From NCBI RefSeq assembly GCF_012027615.1, contig NZ_SNUT01000002.1, forward strand, positions 361,531 through 425,530: DNA of 64,000 bases. Direction: 5' to 3'. Made by a program: the position numbers and the translations under genes. This document shows, piece by piece, positions 34,457 to 43,938 of this stretch; the first letter of the stretch is position 1, and the number at the start of each line of letters is the position of its first letter. The stretch is from Thermococcus sp. 21S7. GTDB lineage: Archaea; Methanobacteriota_B; Thermococci; Thermococcales; Thermococcaceae. Below the pieces are notes generated by a model. The model was not told where the DNA came from. It worked only from the letters and a program-made list of their open reading frames with translations, and ran no database searches.

Positions 34457-35023
34457 TTATGGTGAGATTCTTATCCTCTCGGCCGCGTCCCTCTCGACGA
34501 GAACCTTTCCAAGGCTCCTGGGAATGATGACGAGGTCGCCCGCCCTGAAGGGTCCGTATTCCCTCAGCTCGGGGTCGAGTATCTTCGGCAGGCCAACCTT
34601 GATTATGTATGCCTCCCTGGGAGCCCTCCTCTGTGGAACCTCCCTCTCCGGAGCCTTCTCGCTCGCCTCGACGGTCTCCTCGGGAACTTCCGGCAGCTCT
34701 TCGCGTTCTATGAACGCCCTGAGTATCGTGAAAATCCGCCTCTCCTCGGAGGTCAACCCGTATGGGACGCCCTCAACGGCGAGGTCAACGATTTTATGGA
34801 GCCTGATTTTGATTATCTCACGCATGAGCCTCTCCGCTATCCCCAGCTGGGCAAGGTAAAGCCTCTCCTCGATGTCCTCACCCCTCTCGCGGGAGCTCTC
34901 CGCGCTGAGCTTTAGGGCCTTAATCAGGCTGTCGAATTCCTCGTAGAACTCCCCGTCCAGCTCCGCCAGCTCCGGCGATGAAAGCTCCGCCTCAAGCAGT
35001 TCCCTGAGCCTGACTATGTCCAC
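34457..35023 (-). CDS. gins51: DNA replication protein GINS51
   Basis: The 188-residue protein has an N-terminal alpha-helical A domain (VRLRELLEAELSSPELAEL), a flexible Pro/Glu-rich linker (about 108-135) and a C-terminal B domain (GPFRAGDLVIIPRSLGKVLVERDAAERI). This A-then-B order is that of archaeal GINS51 (GINS15), a subunit of the Cdc45-MCM-GINS replicative helicase. GTG 35023 follows GGTGGGA. It lies directly downstream of PCNA, an arrangement usual in Thermococcales. Confidence 0.92.
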   Translation of the reverse strand: MDIVRLRELLEAELSSPELAELDGEFYEEFDSLIKALKLSAESSRERGEDIEERLYLAQLGIAERLMREIIKIRLHKIVDLAVEGVPYGLTSEERRIFTILRAFIEREELPEVPEETVEASEKAPEREVPQRRAPREAYIIKVGLPKILDPELREYGPFRAGDLVIIPRSLGKVLVERDAAERIRISP

Positions 35024-35057
35024 GCTCCCACCAGCCTAGAAATTAGAGAAAAAGAAA

Positions 35058-35807
35058 TCAGTCCTCGACGCGCGGGGCGAGGAGGAATATCAGCTTGCCT
35101 TCATCCCTTATTGGGTACTCCATCTGGAGGGGCATCTCGTTGCCGAACCGGATTATGACCTCGTCGGCCTTGCCGATGCCCTTTATCATGTCGGCGAGGT
35201 AGCTGATTCCGTAGGCGCTCCTAGTTTCCTCCTCAACCTCAAGGTCGAGAAGTCCCTCATCCTCAAGGGTGAGCTTTATCTCAACTTCGTTGGTCTCCCC
35301 CTCGGCGCGCATTATGAACTCGTTTTCGCTGGCGATGAACTTGAGAGCGTCGCTGACGAGGGAGGCATCCTTAACGGCCTCCTTGAGGACCTCGCCGAGG
35401 ACGACGACCTTGGCCGTGAACGGAAGCTCCGGAAGGTCGAGTTCGAGCTCCTCCACCTCGATGAGCGGGAGTTTGAAGGTTCTCTTGGCGGTGCCTTCAA
35501 AGATGACTTCGAGGAAGTTCTCGTCGCCCTTTCTGAGGATGAGCGTGTCCTTGTTCTTGCCGCGCTTGAGTATCTTCTTGAAGTGGTCCATGTTGATTCC
35601 TATAGTTTCTTCTTCCTCCACCTCGTACTTGGAGAAGATGCTATTCGGGAGGTTGAGGTCAATGAGAACGACCCTGCTCGGATCCATCGCGCGCATCCCA
35701 ATCCCTTTTCCGGTTATCTTGAAGGCAGCCTCATCGATGAGGTTGCTTGCGGTGGCTATTAGATCCGCGAAATCCTTGGCACCATCAAAAACTATCTCGA
35801 ACGGCAT
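35058..35807 (-). CDS. pcn: DNA polymerase sliding clamp (PCNA)
   Basis: A 249-residue protein of standard PCNA length. Recognisable parts are the start PFEIVFDGAKDFADLIATAS, ALKFIASENEFIMRAEGETNEVEI near the centre, and the C-terminal MPLQMEYPIRDEGKLIFLLAP, which holds the PIP-box binding surface. It forms the trimeric ring around DNA that tethers polymerase, ligase and FEN1. It lies between a 54-residue gene and GINS51 in a TFS-x-PCNA-GINS51 operon. Confidence 0.97.
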   Translation of the reverse strand: MPFEIVFDGAKDFADLIATASNLIDEAAFKITGKGIGMRAMDPSRVVLIDLNLPNSIFSKYEVEEEETIGINMDHFKKILKRGKNKDTLILRKGDENFLEVIFEGTAKRTFKLPLIEVEELELDLPELPFTAKVVVLGEVLKEAVKDASLVSDALKFIASENEFIMRAEGETNEVEIKLTLEDEGLLDLEVEEETRSAYGISYLADMIKGIGKADEVIIRFGNEMPLQMEYPIRDEGKLIFLLAPRVED

Positions 35808-35809
35808 AT

Positions 35810-35974
35810 TTACCCCTCCTTTAATATATCGAGCATCAGCCTAACCCTTTCTTTGCCGCGGAATAAATAAGCTTTTCCGTTGTCGGTGTCGGGTATCCTC
35901 CTGTAGGCCTCCTCAAGCTCCTTCAGCGCTTTCTCAGCTAGCTTTCTGAGGGTTTCGCGTTCCAGTTCGTTCAC
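35810..35974 (-). CDS. Small conserved-context protein between TFS and PCNA
   Basis: The GTG at 35974 overlaps the TFS stop (GTGA) and gives 54 residues: mostly one long charged helix (NELERETLRKLAEKALKELE) followed by GKAYLFRGKERVRLMLDILKEG. It ends two bases before the PCNA start. I do not recognise it. Its tight coupling on both sides suggests a translated protein that may work with transcription or replication factors. Confidence 0.65.
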   Translation of the reverse strand: MNELERETLRKLAEKALKELEEAYRRIPDTDNGKAYLFRGKERVRLMLDILKEG

Positions 35975-36303
35975 TCGTACGACCTCCAGACGTGGCCGCA
36001 CTTGGTGCACCTGTAGAATATGGTGCTCGGCTCATCGCCGGCCCTCGTCTGCATCTCCCACCAGTAGGCGGTATCGTTGCCGCACTTCGGGCAGGTGACC
36101 TTCGTCGTCGGCAGGGTCTTGACGTCCTGTTCAACGACGATTATTCCCTCGTCCGGCTTGTGCTCGACCTTCTGCTTTATAACGGTCTTCTCCCTGTCCT
36201 TCTGCTCGTCAAAGGGCTCCTCGTAACCACATGAGCGGCAGACCCAGATCTTCCGTTTCCTGTCCGGAAGCATGAGGTTACCGCACTTTGGACAGAACTT
36301 CAT
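35971..36303 (-). CDS. tfs: Transcription factor S (TFS, TFIIS-like)
   Basis: The 110-residue protein has an N-terminal zinc ribbon (C4, C7, C22, C25) and a C-terminal ribbon CPKCGNDTAYWWEMQTRAGDE ending FYRCTKCGHVW. The GDEPST tip is the acidic hairpin that enters RNA polymerase and stimulates transcript cleavage. ATG 36303 follows GGGGTGAG. It is the first gene of the PCNA/GINS51 operon. Confidence 0.95.
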   Translation of the reverse strand: MKFCPKCGNLMLPDRKRKIWVCRSCGYEEPFDEQKDREKTVIKQKVEHKPDEGIIVVEQDVKTLPTTKVTCPKCGNDTAYWWEMQTRAGDEPSTIFYRCTKCGHVWRSYE

Positions 36304-36365
36304 CTTTCTCACCCCTTTAGCCGAGGGTTCGGTATGTGGAAGGAGAATAAAAAGTTTTGCCAAAG

Positions 36366-36620
36366 CTAACCCACCACCTCGAACCTGGCCGAAAGGGTTA
36401 TTTCATCACTCCGACTCCCGCAGCGCCCCCCGTCGATGATAACGGTTTTCTCTATGTGGTATCTGCCGGGTGGAAGGGGTTCAAGCTTCCCGTTCCTCCC
36501 ACCATCAGTGGAATCGTCTGGGTCCAGCTCTGACCGCCCTATCCGGTATCCTATGGCTGTGAAGCTGAAGCCGATGGGTATTTCGTGCCATCTTCCATCA
36601 TCAAAGCGGTAGAGCCTATG
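36366..36620 (-). pseudogene. C-terminal remnant of an Ig-like domain protein
   Basis: The minus strand codes about 83 residues ending at TAG 36366-36368: HRLYRFDDGRWHEIPIGF, TAIGYRIGRSELDPDD, LEPLPPGRYHIEKTVII and ITLSARFEVVG. The pattern PPGRYxIEKxV...LSAxFEV resembles bacterial Ig-like domains of surface lipoproteins. There is no start codon or ribosome binding site. The frame runs upstream only into a G+C hairpin (36628-36647) and then glyA. It is the cut 3' end of a lost gene. Confidence 0.5.
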
Positions 36621-36627
36621 ACCTCCT

Positions 36628-36647
36628 CCCCGCCCTGAAGGGCGGGG
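36628..36647. repeat. Perfect GC hairpin
   Basis: CCCCGCCCT and AGGGCGGGG form 9-bp perfect arms with a 2-nt loop. It lies exactly where the remnant gene at 36366-36620 loses homology and 44 bp after the glyA stop on the minus strand. Such hairpins occur at ends of IS200/IS605 elements and also act as transcription barriers; which applies here is unclear. Confidence 0.6.
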
Positions 36648-36690
36648 CTTGAAGAAGAGAAAAATGTCAGATGAAAGAGAAAAGAAGGCA

Positions 36691-37980
36691 TCACTCCCTG
36701 AGCGGGAGTCCGTAGTCGAAGGAGTAGTAGACCTTCTGGAAGTTCTGCCTGAAGTAGAAGACGTCGCGCTCGACCTTCTTCGGATCCTCCTTGTCGATGA
36801 GGACGCGCTTGATGAAGTGTGCTATCTCCTTCATGTCGTCTTCGAGCATACCGACGCGGGTCATCTCCTGGACGCCTATGCGCAGGCCGCTCGGCTCGTT
36901 GACCTTTTCAAGCGGGTCCCAGGGCAGGAGGTTCTTGTTGAGGATTATGCCGGCCTCTTCGAGGAGCGGGGCCGCCCAGCCGCCAGCGGCCTCGTGGAGG
37001 TCGCTGACATCGACGATGACCTGATGGCTCTCGGTGTAGCCCTTGTCCTCGCCGATGACCTTAAAGCCCTCCTCGGCCATAGCCTCCGCGAGTGCCTTCG
37101 CGTTCTTGACGACCTGCTCCGCGTACTTCTGGCCGTACTCAAGCATCTCCGCGGCGGTGACCACCTTTCCGGCCATGTGGTGGAGGTGGTGGTTGCTGAG
37201 AACTCCCGGGAAGATGGCCCACTGGAACCTGGCTATCTCCTCGGTTTCTCCGAAGCGCTTGTAGAGGATTATTCCGCCCTGCGGTCCCGGGAACGTCTTG
37301 TGGGTTGAGGCGGTAATCAGGTCGGCGCCCTCGCGGAGCGGGTCCTGGAACTGCTTCCCGGCGATGAGACCGAGAACGTGGGCGGCGTCGTACATGACGT
37401 ACGCTCCAACCTCCTTGGCGACCGGGGCAAGCTCCTTGACCGGGTGCGGGAACGGGAAGAGCGAGCCGCCGAAGACGACTATCTTTGGCTCAAGCTCGCG
37501 GATGAGCTTCTCCGCCTTGTCAACGTCGATGTTGAACTCCTCGTTGTCAAAGGGCCAGGTGTGAACTTCCAGACCGCGCATTCCGGCGGCACCGAAGGGC
37601 ATGTGGCTTATGTGGCCGCCGTGGCTGGTGTGGAGAACGATGGCCTTGTCGCCAGCGTTGGTGAGCCCAAAGAAAGCGGCCTGGTTGGCGTTGGTTCCGG
37701 AAATCGGTCTGAGGTCAGCAAAATCGCTCCCGAAGAGCTTGGTGAACAGCTCGACACCGATGAGCTCAACCTCGTCAACGTACTTGCAGCCCTGGTAGTA
37801 GCGCTGCCTCGGCCAGCCCTCGGCGTACTTGTGCATGAACCCGCTCGCAACGGCGCGGGTGACACTTGGGGAAGTTATGTTCTCACTTGCGATGAGGTTT
37901 ATGGTGTGGCTCCTCCACTTCTCATGCTCCTCAACAAAATTCAGAACCCTGTCACGGTAGTCCTTGTATCCTTCAGCCAT
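36691..37980 (-). CDS. glyA: Serine hydroxymethyltransferase
   Basis: The 429-residue PLP enzyme interconverts serine and glycine with a tetrahydropterin C1 carrier. The PLP lysine is in STHKTFPGPQGG, with SGTNANQAAFFGL and MYDAAHVLGLIAG as cofactor-binding motifs and NLIASENITSPSV near the N-terminus. ATG 37980 follows GAGGTG; the ATG shown upstream by GTG 37989 falls within that site. It stands alone, downstream of an amino acid permease gene on the same strand. Confidence 0.96.
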   Translation of the reverse strand: MAEGYKDYRDRVLNFVEEHEKWRSHTINLIASENITSPSVTRAVASGFMHKYAEGWPRQRYYQGCKYVDEVELIGVELFTKLFGSDFADLRPISGTNANQAAFFGLTNAGDKAIVLHTSHGGHISHMPFGAAGMRGLEVHTWPFDNEEFNIDVDKAEKLIRELEPKIVVFGGSLFPFPHPVKELAPVAKEVGAYVMYDAAHVLGLIAGKQFQDPLREGADLITASTHKTFPGPQGGIILYKRFGETEEIARFQWAIFPGVLSNHHLHHMAGKVVTAAEMLEYGQKYAEQVVKNAKALAEAMAEEGFKVIGEDKGYTESHQVIVDVSDLHEAAGGWAAPLLEEAGIILNKNLLPWDPLEKVNEPSGLRIGVQEMTRVGMLEDDMKEIAHFIKRVLIDKEDPKKVERDVFYFRQNFQKVYYSFDYGLPLRE

Positions 37981-38049
37981 GGGAAACACCTCGATGGGGA
38001 TTTGAACGCGGGAAATATAAACCTTACCGAGGAAGGAAAAATTGAAGGG

Positions 38050-39249
38050 TCAGCGGCGGAGCTTCGCCGCGAGCCACATCAGGATTGGGAGCACTATGAA
38101 GGCCAGCATATCTCCCGTGTCGCCCGCGAACGCCAGCACATCGGCGAAGTTCCTGACGCCCGCGAAGTACAGAACCGCCGGCGGAACCACCGTGAGCGCC
38201 CAGGAGGCCTTCCTGTCAAGCTTCACGAACTCCTCGTTGTTGCTCTGCTGTGCAAGCGCGAGGCCTATGTAGCTCGTGGTTATCGCAAGGAGCGGGATGA
38301 GGTTGCCAACGATTCTGCCGAGGTGGCCGTAGAGCAGCTCAAGCCCCTGCGTGGCTATCTCGGGGGTCTCCTTTCCGAAGACCAGCAGGAACGCGGCCAT
38401 GAAGACCGCGTAGATGACCGTCGGGATGAGGAAGGCAAGCACGATGACCTTCTTGGTCTCCTCGTAGCTTCCGAGCCCCTTGTAGACGTCGGGGATTATC
38501 GTGTGGCAGCCGAGGGCGAAGATGGCGACGCCGGTTATACTGAGCAGTCCCGAGAGGTCGGTGTAGAGGCCGTTGCTGAGTTCTGCGTGGGGTGCGAGCA
38601 TGACCGTCACAGCTATGAACAGCGCGAGCATCAGGTAGCTCATCGCAAGTTCGGTCTTTCCGCTTGCCTCAAGCCCGCGGTAGACGACGAAGGATGCCAG
38701 CACCCAGAATATCGCCGCTCCCAATGTGTCGCTGACCCCAAAGAGGCTCGCGAAGACGCTTCCCATTCCGGCAATGTACGCCAGTATGGCACCGAAGCTC
38801 ATTATGAAGATGCTGAGGTACATCAGCCAGCCGCCGGCCTTTCCAAGGGTCCTGTTGGCGATGGTGCTCATCTGGGCCCCGCCCATCTCTGCCGAGAACT
38901 TGAGGATTATGAACGCCGTCGCGAGCATCAGGAGCATAACACCCGTGAGAACCCCCAGCGCGGGGATGAGGCCGACCTTGCTCGCCGCGTAGGGCAGGCC
39001 GAGAACACCCGCCCCTATCTGGGTTCCAACCAGTATTGCTAGCGCCTCGTTTTTCGAGATGTGGGCCTTTTCAACCCGTATCGTGCTCGTCCTTATTGCA
39101 GCGACCCCTTTCCGCTTCCTCATGAGCTGTATCAGCGCCGCCTTCCTTCTCAGCTTCTTCCGTCTCGCCAGTGCCTGCCGCTCAGCGTAGTACCTTCCGT
39201 GTGATGTGGTGACCTTTTTCCTGGGGGTTCCATCAGTTATGGGCATCAT
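38050..39249 (-). CDS. Amino acid permease, HAAAP/AAAP type
   Basis: The 399-residue membrane protein has about 11 helices. The first, ALAILVGTQIGAGVLGLPYAA, is the signature of tryptophan/tyrosine/serine permeases of the AAAP superfamily. The first 65 residues are unusually long, soluble and strongly basic (RRKKLRRKAALIQLMRKRK), perhaps a regulatory or membrane-surface segment. ATG 39249 or 39246 follows GGAGGTGA. The substrate is unknown; adjacency to GlyA suggests serine or a related amino acid. Confidence 0.85.
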   Translation of the reverse strand: MMPITDGTPRKKVTTSHGRYYAERQALARRKKLRRKAALIQLMRKRKGVAAIRTSTIRVEKAHISKNEALAILVGTQIGAGVLGLPYAASKVGLIPALGVLTGVMLLMLATAFIILKFSAEMGGAQMSTIANRTLGKAGGWLMYLSIFIMSFGAILAYIAGMGSVFASLFGVSDTLGAAIFWVLASFVVYRGLEASGKTELAMSYLMLALFIAVTVMLAPHAELSNGLYTDLSGLLSITGVAIFALGCHTIIPDVYKGLGSYEETKKVIVLAFLIPTVIYAVFMAAFLLVFGKETPEIATQGLELLYGHLGRIVGNLIPLLAITTSYIGLALAQQSNNEEFVKLDRKASWALTVVPPAVLYFAGVRNFADVLAFAGDTGDMLAFIVLPILMWLAAKLRR

Positions 39250-39397
39250 CTCACCTCCTTGTTCCTGCAGATGTGTTCATGAACACAATTTAAATCCTCC
39301 CCCGGAAACATGAAGTGTATTTCAAAAATTATTCGGACGGAGGAGGGGAGTACCAAACAGTGGGAGAATTTTTAAGGATACCAAAGTAGATAAGAAC

Positions 39398-40153
39398 ATG
39401 ATAGAGGAGGCAGCCAAACTGCTGGCCCGCTCAAGGTTTGCGATTGCTTTTACTGGTGCCGGAATAAGTGCAGAGAGCGGTGTTCCCACGTTCAGGGGAT
39501 TCAACGGGCTGTGGAAGAGGCACCGGCCGGAGGAGCTTGCGACGCCCGAAGCCTTCAGGAGGGATCCCAACCTCGTCTGGGAGTTCTACAGGTGGCGCAT
39601 GGGGTTGATACGAAAGGCCAGGCCCAACAGGGCGCACTACGCGCTGACGGAGCTTGAAGGACGTGGGATTCTGAAGGCGGTTATCACTCAGAACGTTGAT
39701 GACCTCCACAGGGAGGCTGGAACGAAGAACCTCATCGAACTTCACGGCAACATCTTCCGGGTGAAGTGCACCTCCTGCGGTTACGGCGAGTACCTCAAGG
39801 AGAGCGGAAGGCTGGGGGAGTTTCTCCGGGAGAAGGGCCTTCCCAAGTGCCCGGACTGCGGCTCCCTCCTGCGGCCCGACGTCGTTTGGTTTGGAGAACC
39901 CCTTCCGAGGGGGGCCCTCGACGAGGCCTTCAGGCTCGCTGAGAGGGCAGACGTCGTCCTGGTCATAGGGACGAGCGGCGTCGTCTATCCGGCTGCGTAC
40001 GTTCCGCAGATAGTCAAGGAAACCGGTGGAAAGGTTATCGAAATCAACCCGGAGGAGAGCGGGATAACACCCATAGCGGATGTTTTCCTCCGCTGCCCGG
40101 CGGGAGAGGCCATGGAGAAGCTGATGGCAAGGGTTAAGGGGCTGATAGGATGA
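39398..40153 (+). CDS. cobB: NAD-dependent protein deacylase (sirtuin)
   Basis: The 251-residue Sir2 protein has the NAD-binding [15 protein letters not shown] motif, TQNVDDLH, catalytic His in ELHGNIF, a Cys4 zinc site (CTSCGYG then CPDCGSLL) and [13 protein letters not shown]. It removes acyl groups from lysines, in archaea for example from Alba. It starts an operon with a DUF3783 gene, overlapping by 4 bp. Confidence 0.95.
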   Translation: MIEEAAKLLARSRFAIAFTGAGISAESGVPTFRGFNGLWKRHRPEELATPEAFRRDPNLVWEFYRWRMGLIRKARPNRAHYALTELEGRGILKAVITQNVDDLHREAGTKNLIELHGNIFRVKCTSCGYGEYLKESGRLGEFLREKGLPKCPDCGSLLRPDVVWFGEPLPRGALDEAFRLAERADVVLVIGTSGVVYPAAYVPQIVKETGGKVIEINPEESGITPIADVFLRCPAGEAMEKLMARVKGLIG

Positions 40154-40560
40154 GCGGAAAGGTTCTGCTGGTCGGATTCCTGCCCGATGAAGTCGAGAGA
40201 CTGCGAAAAGCCCTTCCGGTTCCGGTTTTTGAGGTTCCCGAGTACTGCAGGGATTGGGTCGTGAGCGAGGTGGTCGATAAGGCGGAGGAGCTGAGCGGCT
40301 CGGGGTACTGGCACCTAAGGAAGTTCGTGATCATGCATGGCGTTGATAACGAAACGCTGAAGAACGTCATGCGCTCGGTCAAATCCCTCAACATGGGCAG
40401 GGTCATCTTCGCCACAACCACCGAGACCTCCCTCACCTGGAGGCTTGAAGACCTGCTCAGCGAGCTGATGGCCGAGGACGAATACTTCAAGGCCGCGCGC
40501 TGGGCGCGTGAGGAAGCGGAAAAAAGGAAGGGCCTTTTCCTCGACATTGGGAAGGGATGA
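40150..40560 (+). CDS. DUF3783-like protein
   Basis: The 136-residue soluble protein starts with [20 protein letters not shown] and has a central [20 protein letters not shown] and [19 protein letters not shown]. This looks like DUF3783, a small alpha/beta family seen in anaerobes and archaea. The function is unknown. Its ATG overlaps the sirtuin stop, suggesting co-expression. Confidence 0.65.
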   Translation: MSGKVLLVGFLPDEVERLRKALPVPVFEVPEYCRDWVVSEVVDKAEELSGSGYWHLRKFVIMHGVDNETLKNVMRSVKSLNMGRVIFATTTETSLTWRLEDLLSELMAEDEYFKAARWAREEAEKRKGLFLDIGKG

Positions 40561-40615
40561 ACCGCCGCCCGAAAGGTTAAATATCCAGAACGAGTAGACT
40601 GCGGTGGGTGAAGGG

Positions 40616-41344
40616 ATGATAAAGGTCGTGTTCTTTGACCTGGATGACACGCTCGTGGACACGAGCAGACTGGCGGAGATGGCGCGAAAGAACGCGATAG
40701 AGAACATGATACGACATGGTCTTCCCGTTGATTTTGATACCGCCTATCACGAGCTCCTTGAGCTGATAAACGAGTACGGGAGCAACTTCGGCAGGCACTT
40801 CGACTACCTGCTCAGACGCCTCGACCTGCCCAGCAACCCGAAATGGGTGGCCGCCGGTGTCATAGCGTACCACAACACCAAGTTCGCATACCTGAAGAGC
40901 GTCCGCGGTGCCAGGCGGCTCCTGCTTGAGCTGAAGAAGTCGGGCTATAAGCTCGGCATAATCACCGACGGCGACCCGATAAAGCAGTGGGAGAAGATAA
41001 TCCGTCTCGAACTGGACGACTACTTCGACGGAGTCTTCATATCCGACTACCTGGGCGTCAAGAAGCCCCACCCCAAGATATTCCAGAAGGCCCTCAGGAA
41101 GATGGGGGTCGAGCCCGGGGAGGCGCTGATGGTGGGCGACAGGCTGTACTCCGACATCTACGGGGCAAAACAGGTCGGCATGAAGACCGCATGGTTCAAA
41201 TACGGCAAGTACGCTGGCAGAGAGCTCGAATACCTGGAGTACGCCGACTTTACAGTGGGATCTCTGGAAGATGTTCTGGAGATAGTCAGGGGGCTGAGCC
41301 TTGAGGAGGAAGAGCGTCCAGATAAGGAAGTTCATGCTGATTGA
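40616..41344 (+). CDS. HAD-superfamily hydrolase
   Basis: The 242-residue phosphatase-like protein has motif [12 protein letters not shown] (nucleophile Asp about residue 8), motif II LGIITDG, motif III Lys in VKKPHPKIF and motif [15 protein letters not shown]. The alpha-helical cap insert (residues 20-90) puts it in subfamily I near phosphoglycolate-phosphatase-like enzymes. ATG 40616 follows GGTGGGTGA. The substrate is unknown. It overlaps the ASCH gene. Confidence 0.9.
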   Translation: MIKVVFFDLDDTLVDTSRLAEMARKNAIENMIRHGLPVDFDTAYHELLELINEYGSNFGRHFDYLLRRLDLPSNPKWVAAGVIAYHNTKFAYLKSVRGARRLLLELKKSGYKLGIITDGDPIKQWEKIIRLELDDYFDGVFISDYLGVKKPHPKIFQKALRKMGVEPGEALMVGDRLYSDIYGAKQVGMKTAWFKYGKYAGRELEYLEYADFTVGSLEDVLEIVRGLSLEEEERPDKEVHAD

Positions 41345-41882
41345 CTCCGCCTACAAGTCGAGGATACTCAGGGGCGACAAGGTCACCACGATTCGCTACG
41401 GGGACTACGAAGCGAAGCCGGGGAGCGAGGTCTACCTTGTAATAACGCCGAGCGACACGGCTATAGCAAAGGTTAGGATAACCCGCGTTGAAAAGAAAAA
41501 GGTCAGGGAGCTCACCAACGAGGATGCAAAACTCGACGGCTTCTCCGACGTTAGGGAGCTCCTTCGGGAGCTGAACAGAATCTACGGCGAGCTGTACGGC
41601 GACGACGAGGTTACGGTAATAGGCTTCGAGGTTCTCAAAAGATTTGACGACGGGATTCCCCTCAAGTGGCTCAAGGGCCTGAACTACCGCGAGCCGACGG
41701 AGATAGCGCGCCTCTATCTCGAAAACCGGGAAAAGCTGAACCTCAACCGCGAGACGGACTTCATAATGCGCAGGATTTACAACGAGGGGCTTGGGAGAGC
41801 CGTGAGAACCTTCGGGCCGAAGAAGGTCCAGGGAGCGCTCCTTAAGACCTACCACGCCCTCTACGCGGCGGGGATTATTTGA
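41301..41882 (+). CDS. ASCH/PUA-like domain protein
   Basis: The 193-residue protein has an N-terminal ASCH-like fold: [35 protein letters not shown] and [21 protein letters not shown], typical of RNA-binding PUA relatives. A C-terminal helical region of about 80 residues follows. TTG 41301, inside the HAD gene, has a weak site; ATG 41334 is an alternative start just before the domain. A role in RNA or nucleotide binding is inferred from the fold only. Confidence 0.75.
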   Translation: MRRKSVQIRKFMLIDSAYKSRILRGDKVTTIRYGDYEAKPGSEVYLVITPSDTAIAKVRITRVEKKKVRELTNEDAKLDGFSDVRELLRELNRIYGELYGDDEVTVIGFEVLKRFDDGIPLKWLKGLNYREPTEIARLYLENREKLNLNRETDFIMRRIYNEGLGRAVRTFGPKKVQGALLKTYHALYAAGII

Positions 41883-41893
41883 AGCCTCAAAGT

Positions 41894-43093
41894 CTACGCC
41901 CCGATTCCCCTTTTCACTGCCTGGTGGAGCCTATAGAGGACGAACGGTTCGCCGGGTCCCCTCTCGATGGTCAGTCTGTATACCCTGAGGATGTTCTTAA
42001 CGACCACCTCCCAGCTGAACTCCTCCTCAACGCTTTTTCTGGCCCTCCGTCCCATGGCCCTCCTCACCTCAGGATTTTCCAGGAGGAATTCCAGGTTCCT
42101 CAGCAGTTCGGCATCGTCCTGTGAGACGAGTCCCGTTTCTCCGTGCCTGACGACCTCGCTGATGCCCCCGTGGTTGTTGGCAACAACTGGGACGCCGCAT
42201 GCCAGGGCCTCAAGGGCCGCTATTCCAAAGGCCTCGTAAATGGTGGGGGAAAAGTACACGTCGGTGGCCTGCAGGTAGTCCCTCACGTTTTCCCTCGGCA
42301 GCTTTCCAACCAGTCTGACCCTGTCATCAACGCCGTACCTGCGTATCAGCCTCTCGATGTTCCCCCTTTCCGGGCCATCACCAATGATAACGAAGTTCAC
42401 ATCCTCCCGCGTTTCCAATCTCGCCGCTATCAATGGGATCACGTGTATCCTCTTTCTTTTGGTCAGCCGGGACGTCGTCGTTATTACGAGTCCATTCAGG
42501 CCCAGTTCTTCCTTCTTTTCCTCTCTGTTCCCGGCAGGTCTCCAGAAGCCCGTATCTATGCCGTTGGGGATGGTGTGTATCTCCCTGTCCCCGAGGCTCC
42601 TTCCCAGGATGGAACGCAGGTCGTTCTCAACGGCCCTGCTCACCGCTATGAAGCCGTCCACCTTCTGAAGGGAGAGTCTCAGGAGGGCGATGTTGATGGG
42701 GTTCATGGGGGAATCGCCGAGGAAGGAGTGGTCTGTGATGAGGCTAGGAACGCCCCTTATTCCGCTTGAGAGATTTGAAACACCCACCGCGATCGGGGAG
42801 TACACGCTGTGACCGTGGGTAATATCAAAGTTCTCCCTTTTGTAAAGCTCGTTCACCTCCTTCAGCATCCCGGTGCCGATGCTGACGTGGACGTTTTCGA
42901 GGGTCAGCCTCCCCCTGAACCTGTGAACAAAGTACGGAAGCTCATGGTCGGGAAAGTCACCCGGTCCGGTTATCACGTGGACTTCGTGACCCATCTCCAC
43001 CAGACGGGTTGCCAGGTCGTGAATGTGGTACTCCACGCCTCCGACGCTCGGAAAGAACCAGTCAGAGGCTAGTGCGATTTTGAGGCTCTCCAT
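41894..43093 (-). CDS. Glycosyltransferase family 4 protein
   Basis: The 399-residue GT-B glycosyltransferase starts KIALASDWFFPSVGGVEYHI, has donor-binding FVIIGDGPERGNIERLI and EAFGIAALEALACGVPVVA with the E-x7-E signature. It resembles PIG-A/PimA-like transferases acting on lipid or glycan acceptors. ATG 43093 is chosen; upstream in-frame sequence lies inside the next gene. It overlaps that gene by 25 bp, so both probably act in the same envelope glycan or glycolipid pathway. Confidence 0.92.
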   Translation of the reverse strand: MESLKIALASDWFFPSVGGVEYHIHDLATRLVEMGHEVHVITGPGDFPDHELPYFVHRFRGRLTLENVHVSIGTGMLKEVNELYKRENFDITHGHSVYSPIAVGVSNLSSGIRGVPSLITDHSFLGDSPMNPINIALLRLSLQKVDGFIAVSRAVENDLRSILGRSLGDREIHTIPNGIDTGFWRPAGNREEKKEELGLNGLVITTTSRLTKRKRIHVIPLIAARLETREDVNFVIIGDGPERGNIERLIRRYGVDDRVRLVGKLPRENVRDYLQATDVYFSPTIYEAFGIAALEALACGVPVVANNHGGISEVVRHGETGLVSQDDAELLRNLEFLLENPEVRRAMGRRARKSVEEEFSWEVVVKNILRVYRLTIERGPGEPFVLYRLHQAVKRGIGA

Positions 43094-43938
43094 ACCTTCA
43101 TCCCTCCGGAAGTTACAAGCGTCACGAACCCAACAATCGTGCTCGATACGTAGGATATGAAGCGTTCGAGCAGTGCAACTGAAACCGCGAGGGGGCCGTC
43201 TATCCCGAAGTACTTCATGGAACCGACGAGGCCTCCTTCGACGATGCCTATCCCCCCGGGAGTGAACGCCAGCAAACCGAAGAGCAGGTTTGCGAGCGAA
43301 ATTACCGCCAGGAGCTCCAGCGGCGGGTTCCATTTGAAAGCCATCGTTATCAGCTTCAGCCTCGTTATGTCAAGCGCCCACACGAGGGAACTCAGTCCGA
43401 CGACGGTGAGGTTGAAAGGTACGTTCTTCTTAAGTGCGACAAGTCTATCAACGTCCTCCTCGCTTATGTGGGTTTTGAAAATCCTCAGTGAAAACCTAAC
43501 CGTACTCTCCCACTTCAGCCACAGCCCCACCACGAGTGCCGTTATCAGGAGGGTCGAGGCCACGAGGTGACCTGAAAAGTGGGAGAGCCCAATCGCCAGC
43601 AACAGCATTAACGGGACTACCTCGGAGATTCTTTCATAGATTATACTCCCCATTGACAGCGTTACGGGCACATCGTGCACCTTCGATATCCACGCCACCC
43701 TGAGAACCTCTCCCCCACCGCGGCTCATGGGGGTGATGTTGTTGATGAATATTGAGGAGAGGGTAACCTTAAGCAGCTCCAGGAGCGGTATCTCGCGTCC
43801 CATCTCGCTCAGAACTATCTTCCAGCGAAGGGCGTAGATTACGGTGCTCACATAGTACGTGCCCATGGCTCCAACGAAGAACCATAATGCCCTTGGATCC
43901 ATCGAGCCTATGAGCGAAGTGTAGTTTCCAAAGTCCAT
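43069..43938 (-). CDS. Flippase-like membrane protein (LPG_synthase_TM/UPF0104)
   Basis: The 289-residue protein has about eight transmembrane helices, with SSIFINNITPMSRGGGEVLRV (the conserved N-x-x-P-x-R-G-G-G segment) and FTPGGIGIVEGGLVG near the C-terminus. These mark the AglD/MprF-like lysylphosphatidylglycerol synthase transmembrane family. ATG 43938 follows AGGTGAG. Paired with a GT4 gene, it may help transfer or move lipid-linked sugars. Confidence 0.85.
   Translation of the reverse strand: MDFGNYTSLIGSMDPRALWFFVGAMGTYYVSTVIYALRWKIVLSEMGREIPLLELLKVTLSSIFINNITPMSRGGGEVLRVAWISKVHDVPVTLSMGSIIYERISEVVPLMLLLAIGLSHFSGHLVASTLLITALVVGLWLKWESTVRFSLRIFKTHISEEDVDRLVALKKNVPFNLTVVGLSSLVWALDITRLKLITMAFKWNPPLELLAVISLANLLFGLLAFTPGGIGIVEGGLVGSMKYFGIDGPLAVSVALLERFISYVSSTIVGFVTLVTSGGMKVWRASKSH

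Noticed and set aside
37378..39042. 554-residue plus-strand open frame
   Set aside because: It is antisense to glyA and the amino acid permease, both of which have full family motifs and ribosome binding sites. The frame is open because of G+C codon bias.
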